From Theodoxus fluviatilis (Eukaryota > Mollusca > Gastropoda > Cycloneritida > Neritidae): a stretch of DNA of 64,000 nt. The stretch is taken from NCBI GenBank assembly GCA_034096865.1, contig JAWQFJ010001180.1, forward strand, positions 150,013 through 214,012, in the 5' to 3' direction. Made by a program: the position numbers and the translations under genes. Below are positions 60,201-64,000 of this stretch, piece after piece (position 1 is the first letter of the stretch; every line of letters begins with the position of its first letter). The notes under the pieces are model-generated. The model saw only the letters and a program-made list of their open reading frames with translations, was not told the origin of the DNA and did no database searches.

Positions 60201-63200
60201 CTACATGGCGAGAGATTGGGAAGCTGCATGAAGATGGACAGCCCTTATTCCCAGTCTTGCCGACAGTGATGTGTACCATCATGACCATTCCCCATTCCTC
60301 GGCCCACTGCGAAAGGATCTTCTCAGTTGTGCGAAAGAACAAAACAGACTTTCGGAGCAACATGGGGCTGGACACACTTGAAGCCCTTGTGGTTGCCAAG
60401 TCTAGGCCAGGGGAGGCCGTCACATGGTTTTATAAGAGGGCAGACTTGGAGAAGTTGAAGAGTGCATATTACAACTCTCTTCAGTCCAAGAGTAACAAGT
60501 AGATGCATTGTATCAAGCTGTGTACATAGTGTATATAATAAGGTGAGTTTAACAGTTTCTGTCTTTACTGCTATGTTGCTCATATTAGACACCATGTCCC
60601 TGAAAATCATTCTGTGTCCCTGATTTTGAGCCAACATGTCCCTGAAAGCACAATAGGAGGGCAGGCAACTCTGACAATGGCTTAATACCATGTAATGCAT
60701 CTTGGCCTATCTGCTGTTCTATTTCAAACATACATGCATGAAACTTTTTTCTTTCTTTTTCTTTTCCCAAGCTTGTGAATGAAAGATTGATTTGGAGATT
60801 GGTGAAGATGTGCTGGCTCATTTTCAACTGACATGTTCATGATTAGAAGTCATTTTCGGTCACTGTGTTGCTGCTTCTCCATCACTGCCTGGTTTGTTTC
60901 TCTGTCCAGGCATGTGCTGCCCAAGACCCTGGAGGAATCGGTTCAAGGACACAAGAACTCGGAAGATGAGTTTGAACCTCACCTGGCCTCAGGGAAAACC
61001 GTAGTTCTCTATCTCCATGGCAACAGTGGTACCAGGTGGGTATCCCCTTGGGGGTCAACTATTCTAGATAAGTAAATGACATCTCCCTCTAGATGTTGGC
61101 TTCATGTAACAGGGAGTCTGCTTATGTAGTTCTTGTGCAGTCAGCTCATAGCAGCCTTCATCAGATGTCGCACAGGTAGCAGGCCTGCCATTTGACATGT
61201 TCACACTCATCAAATTTGAGTAACAGGACCAGAACCCTCAGGGGAACTGAGAGAAAAATGTATGGAACCTCTAGCAGGAATCAAACCCTAAACTTCTCAT
61301 GCCAATATTTAAAAAAAGTTAAGCTACATTTTTTTAAGTGTTGACTGCCTAAATGTAAGTATGAGTCATTTCCATCATTCATATTTGGATACCTGGCCCT
61401 GTTCTCTTGGAATTCTTCATATTGTATGACTTGGCTTTTGCAGGGGTGGGTGGCACAGAGTTCAGATTTACCGTCTGCTCGCAAGTCTGGACTACCACGT
61501 CATCACCTTCGACTACAGAGGTAGCCATGCTGCTTTTTGTTTTGCTTGTCATGAATGAAGCCCAGGTTGTCCTCGACAGTGTTGCAATGCTTCAGTACCT
61601 TCACTTGGTGCTATGTGTGAAACTACCTTTCAAATCAGAGAATGAGAGTGAACTCATTTTGGGAAGATTTTATTTCAGGAAGTGGCTTGGTACTGTACAT
61701 TGTTTGTGAAATGTAACACACACCTGATAGCTGACATGCAGAATTTCTACTGTTCTGGAGTCTTCATTGCTACACCTTTGACGTGAAACTTTCATTACTG
61801 CTCATTCTCCTGAGACAGCCGAGTTTGCAAACTCCCTGGATGAATTCTCAAGATTTTTTTCTGACCATGTAGGCAATAGCATTTGATGACAAACTCTTGA
61901 TTTATTCACATAATTATCATATCTTCTGTTTTCTAATCTTGCAATGCTTCTTATCTCACTCGAGAAATTTTTCCTGTCCAGGATTTGGGGACTCCACCGG
62001 AACTCCAACAGAGGATGGTGTGGTGGCTGATGCCTATGCTGTCTACAAGTGGATTCGGAGAAAGAGCAACGGAGCTCCTCTCTACATCTGGGGTCACTCC
62101 CTGGGCACTGCGTAAGTCTTTATGCTGTCTGAGGCCACACACATAAATAGTTGGTTATGGAAACCTAGCTGACTCTATTTTTTTTTGCCAACCCTGAACT
62201 TTTTTCCTATTAAAAAAGACTGTAAAAAACACTACAAGCTGTCCCATCTTCCCTGCCATATGAGCACTCAGGGATACCACTATTTACATATTTAAAAAAG
62301 CATTCTTAGCAAAAGAGAAACTTGATTTATGCTCAACCTGACATCTTCTATTTAATAAATATTTATTAAGTTCAGGCCAGTCTACTAAAAACTCACACAC
62401 ATACATACCTTTTCTTTGCCATGTTACTGTAACCTCAACTTTTTTTCTTTCTTTTTTAAATTTTGGCTATATGAATCTTTTGGCCTTGTTGGAAAGACGT
62501 TGGAATGAGCAATCATCTCTGTTTTTCTTTTTTCAAAGTAAAATTTTTCATTTTGTGGTAAACATTGGTGGTAGTATTTATAGTGACCAAACTGGACTGC
62601 TGCTGTAATCATAACCTCCAGCTTATGAATATTATTTGTGCTGTCAGAGCCGTATGTTTTTCCATGACCAAATGCAGAAATAGCACCATTCCAGGAAATG
62701 TTGGTATTTATGTCACCTTTACCAAAGGATTTGTGCCTGGTAAAGTGGAGGGTTTTTCCTGATTTTCAGAATCACCACAAAGTTGGCCAAGAAACTGACC
62801 GAAGAGAGTGAGTATTCAGTTGTATTTCTACTCAATTTCTGATGTAGTTATCTCCCTTGAGCTGTGCTGCATTCACGTAGCTCAATAGTGGAGCTCAGTG
62901 GTTGCATTTCAAGCAGAATTTTTGTATGACATGTAGGATGTCATAAATTAGCAAGAGAAAATAAGTTTTTCCTCATTCTGTTTAGAATTAAACAAGACAA
63001 TTGACTTTGAAAAGAGTTGATGAATGGATGCCTTCCACCGAACATTATGAAGGAAGACAAATGAACGAGTGCTTATCAAATGAACTGAGCATTGCGAATG
63101 AAGATGAATAATTGACTGTTATCATTGATGGCGTTGCAGATGACAATCCCCTGGGCATCGTCTTGGAGTCACCTTTCAACAACATTCTGGAGGCCGCAGC

Positions 63201-63219
63201 CAACCATCCCTTCGCCATT
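54797..63219 (+). CDS. ABHD12: ABHD12-like lysophospholipase/monoacylglycerol lipase, N-terminal eight exons (partial)
   Basis: ABHD12 is a membrane-anchored alpha/beta-hydrolase that degrades lysophosphatidylserine and monoacylglycerols. Exons 54797-54885, 57422-57552, 58050-58155, 60910-61035, 61444-61520, 61982-62111, 62770-62807 and 63140-63219 join in phase to give 259 residues. Features: a short hydrophilic N-terminus; one membrane segment (about residues 43-58, [16 protein letters not shown]); the conserved [26 protein letters not shown] (residues 143-151, oxyanion-hole HG motif); [18 protein letters not shown]; the nucleophile elbow WGHSLGT with Ser216; and [17 protein letters not shown]. 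The catalytic Asp and His exons lie beyond the right edge. Introns contain a hAT remnant and simple repeats. The symbol rests on overall order and motifs; a close paralogue (ABHD12B-type) cannot be excluded. Confidence 0.9.
54886..57421 (+). other. ABHD12-like intron 1
   Basis: (CA)n 55580-55653, (GT)n 55749-55800 and (CT)n 57196-57297. Otherwise unique sequence with no supported gene. Confidence 0.6.
57196..57297 (+). repeat. (CT)n microsatellite
   Basis: About 50 CT units on the sense strand, about 100 bp before the exon 2 acceptors. Confidence 0.97.
57422..57552 (+). CDS. ABHD12: ABHD12-like exon 2 (membrane segment)
   Basis: Acceptor GTGTGCTTCACAG (phase 2) with an alternative stronger acceptor at 57401 (phase 1); donor [30 protein letters not shown] through [19 protein letters not shown]. 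Confidence 0.85.
57553..58049 (+). other. ABHD12-like intron 2
   Basis: A short GT-rich run at 57804-57840; nothing else. Confidence 0.6.
58050..58155 (+). CDS. ABHD12: ABHD12-like exon 3
   Basis: Acceptor GTGTGTTCCAG, donor GCTG|GTGAGC, phase 1 to 2. [20 protein letters not shown] then [15 protein letters not shown], matching the family stretch after the membrane segment. Confidence 0.93.
58645..58800 (+). repeat. CTT/CCT polypyrimidine tract with C-rich end
   Basis: About 100 bp of pure pyrimidine with partial mirror symmetry (triplex-forming type), then CCCCAC-rich sequence. Confidence 0.9.
59087..60673 (+). mobile_element. Internally deleted hAT DNA transposon, 1587 bp
   Basis: Terminal inverted repeats CAGAGTTGCCT[A/G]CC match at 13 of 14 positions, and ACAATG directly flanks both ends. 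Subterminal TGTCCC(G/T)GAAA motifs repeat near both ends. Two coding remnants are visible. A BED-type zinc finger at 59427-59744 has CEVCACDF and [10 protein letters not shown] as the Cys and His pairs. A piece to 60502 ends with the hAT C-terminal dimerisation region ([20 protein letters not shown]). The catalytic core between them is mostly missing and the frames are broken, so the copy is not autonomous. Confidence 0.9.
60910..61035 (+). CDS. ABHD12: ABHD12-like exon 4
   Basis: Acceptor TTTCTCTGTCCAG, donor CCAG|GTGGGT, phase 2 on both sides. [12 protein letters not shown]...[14 protein letters not shown]; carries the HG oxyanion motif. Confidence 0.95.
61036..61443 (+). other. ABHD12-like intron 4
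   Basis: Nothing recognised. Confidence 0.6.
61444..61520 (+). CDS. ABHD12: ABHD12-like exon 5
   Basis: Acceptor GGCTTTTGCAG, donor AGAG|GTAGCC, phase 2 to 1. [20 protein letters not shown] then TFDYR. Confidence 0.95.
61521..61981 (+). other. ABHD12-like intron 5
   Basis: Nothing recognised. Confidence 0.6.
61982..62111 (+). CDS. ABHD12: ABHD12-like exon 6 (nucleophile elbow)
   Basis: Acceptor TTTTTCCTGTCCAG, donor CTGC|GTAAGT, phase 1 to 2. [20 protein letters not shown] then [20 protein letters not shown] and GT; Ser216 in GHSLG is the predicted nucleophile. Confidence 0.96.
62112..62769 (+). other. ABHD12-like intron 6
   Basis: AT-rich; nothing recognised. Confidence 0.6.
62770..62807 (+). 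CDS. ABHD12: ABHD12-like exon 7
   Basis: A 38-bp exon, acceptor CTGATTTTCAG, donor GAGA|GTGAGT, phase 2 to 1. [12 protein letters not shown]. Confidence 0.9.
62808..63139 (+). other. ABHD12-like intron 7
   Basis: Nothing recognised. Confidence 0.6.
63140..63219 (+). CDS. ABHD12: ABHD12-like exon 8
   Basis: Acceptor GGCGTTGCAG, donor ATT|GTGAGT, phase 1 to 0. [20 protein letters not shown] then NHPFAI. Confidence 0.94.
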
Positions 63220-64000
63220 GTGAGTTTTCTTTCTCCCTACCACTCACACAAGAATGCACATATAAGTCTGTATGTCACCTCAAGGCTCTAGAACGGGAAA
63301 AGCTACAACAAATCCTATCACTGATTTGGAATTGGTGCATCTCAGAGATTCTTTTAGGCTATCTTAATGAATTTTGGAAAATGCTTTTTGGAGAAATTTA
63401 ATGATGTTGCAGTATTTCATGATACATTGACCATCCATGCAGAATTTTGCTGTCCATGGTGCAATCACAGTTATGTCCCTTTGACCAGGACACCAGTAAT
63501 GTGTTCAAGAGGCCTACTGGTCGATAACGGTTGACTCTTGAACGACTTGATACGGCTACCGGAAAGGAAGAAAGTCGCCATCACAAATATGTGCTGTGGC
63601 ACGCATTTCGACCTGTGATTATTACCCAACCTATGCAAGACGTTACAAGAAGTTAGGCTGATATTGTACTTGTCTTTTTTTAAAAGAATAACTGCTCTGA
63701 CATAATTGATGTGAGCAAACATTTCTACGACAGATGGCAAAACAATTTCAAGGGAATCCCTTAGTTTGTTGTGTAACCTCCCTTGAAGTGAGCATCGATA
63801 TATTCTTGCTTACACCAAGTCAGCACTGTCGTTTTGACATAAATTTCGATTTGAGCGATGCCGAGCCTTCATGCACAGCTACGGCTTAATGTATTTTATC
63901 AGCTTTCACAAGGAATGAGCAGTCTGCAGCTGCTGGATTACTCAATTGGTTGTGAAGCGAAATCCGCGACGATGAGAAGGCATCGCGGAAGCCATCTTGG
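63220..64000 (+). other. Partial intron 8 of the ABHD12-like gene
   Basis: No exon found before the window ends. Confidence 0.5.

Larger units (their letters stand above)
58156..60909 (+). other. ABHD12-like intron 3
   Basis: Contains a CTCCTT-type polypyrimidine tract (58640-58745) followed by C-rich sequence, and the hAT element. Otherwise no feature. Confidence 0.6.

Overview
This window is animal nuclear DNA. Coding sequence is broken into short exons bounded by GT-AG introns and diluted by microsatellites, minisatellites and transposon remnants. The abundance of (CT)n, (GT)n and AAGGTCA-rich repeats, and the non-LTR and hAT remnants, fit a mollusc (perhaps a marine gastropod); that placement is inference.

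Three genes can be assembled from conserved peptides and matching splice phases. (1) Plus strand, about 2.1-39.1 kb with a 3'UTR perhaps to 43.1 kb: 19 exons encoding the C-terminal ~1411 residues of a large Ser-rich scaffold protein with a helical C-terminus, tentatively of the WDR62/MAPKBP1 (JNK scaffold) family. Its N-terminal part lies left of the window. (2) Minus strand, 54.03-43.9 kb: a complete seven-exon GINS1 (PSF1) gene of 195 codons, a subunit of the GINS/CMG replicative helicase. It converges tail-to-tail with gene 1. (3) Plus strand, from 54.8 kb past the right edge: an ABHD12-like serine hydrolase of the membrane, with the GHSLG nucleophile elbow inside the window and the rest of the catalytic triad beyond it.

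GINS1 and ABHD12 are head-to-head with start codons about 770 bp apart. To my knowledge the same pair is head-to-head in human. Most of the gap is a 5'-truncated LINE fragment; the remaining ~170 bp carries a perfect E2F-type site and a CCAAT box.

The most unusual property is where the long minisatellites sit. Of seven long tandem arrays, five touch an exon boundary. Three begin exactly at a 5' splice site, so that each unit carries a copy of the donor (31 bp at 10.80-13.10 kb, 42 bp at 33.49-34.06 kb, 36 bp in GINS1 at 49.48-48.83 kb). Two run up to a 3' splice site (18 bp at 0.87-2.09 kb, ~30 bp at 36.39-37.86 kb). The 18-, 36- and 42-bp arrays are multiples of three, without stops, in frame with the exon. 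The 31-bp units resemble serial recursive-splice sites (CAG|GTACGT).

Mobile elements include a 1.6-kb deleted hAT transposon in an ABHD12 intron, a 462-bp hAT-like MITE and an RTE-like LINE copy in GINS1 introns, the LINE fragment in the shared promoter, a foldback palindrome at the left edge, and two copies of an AGGTCA-rich dispersed repeat.
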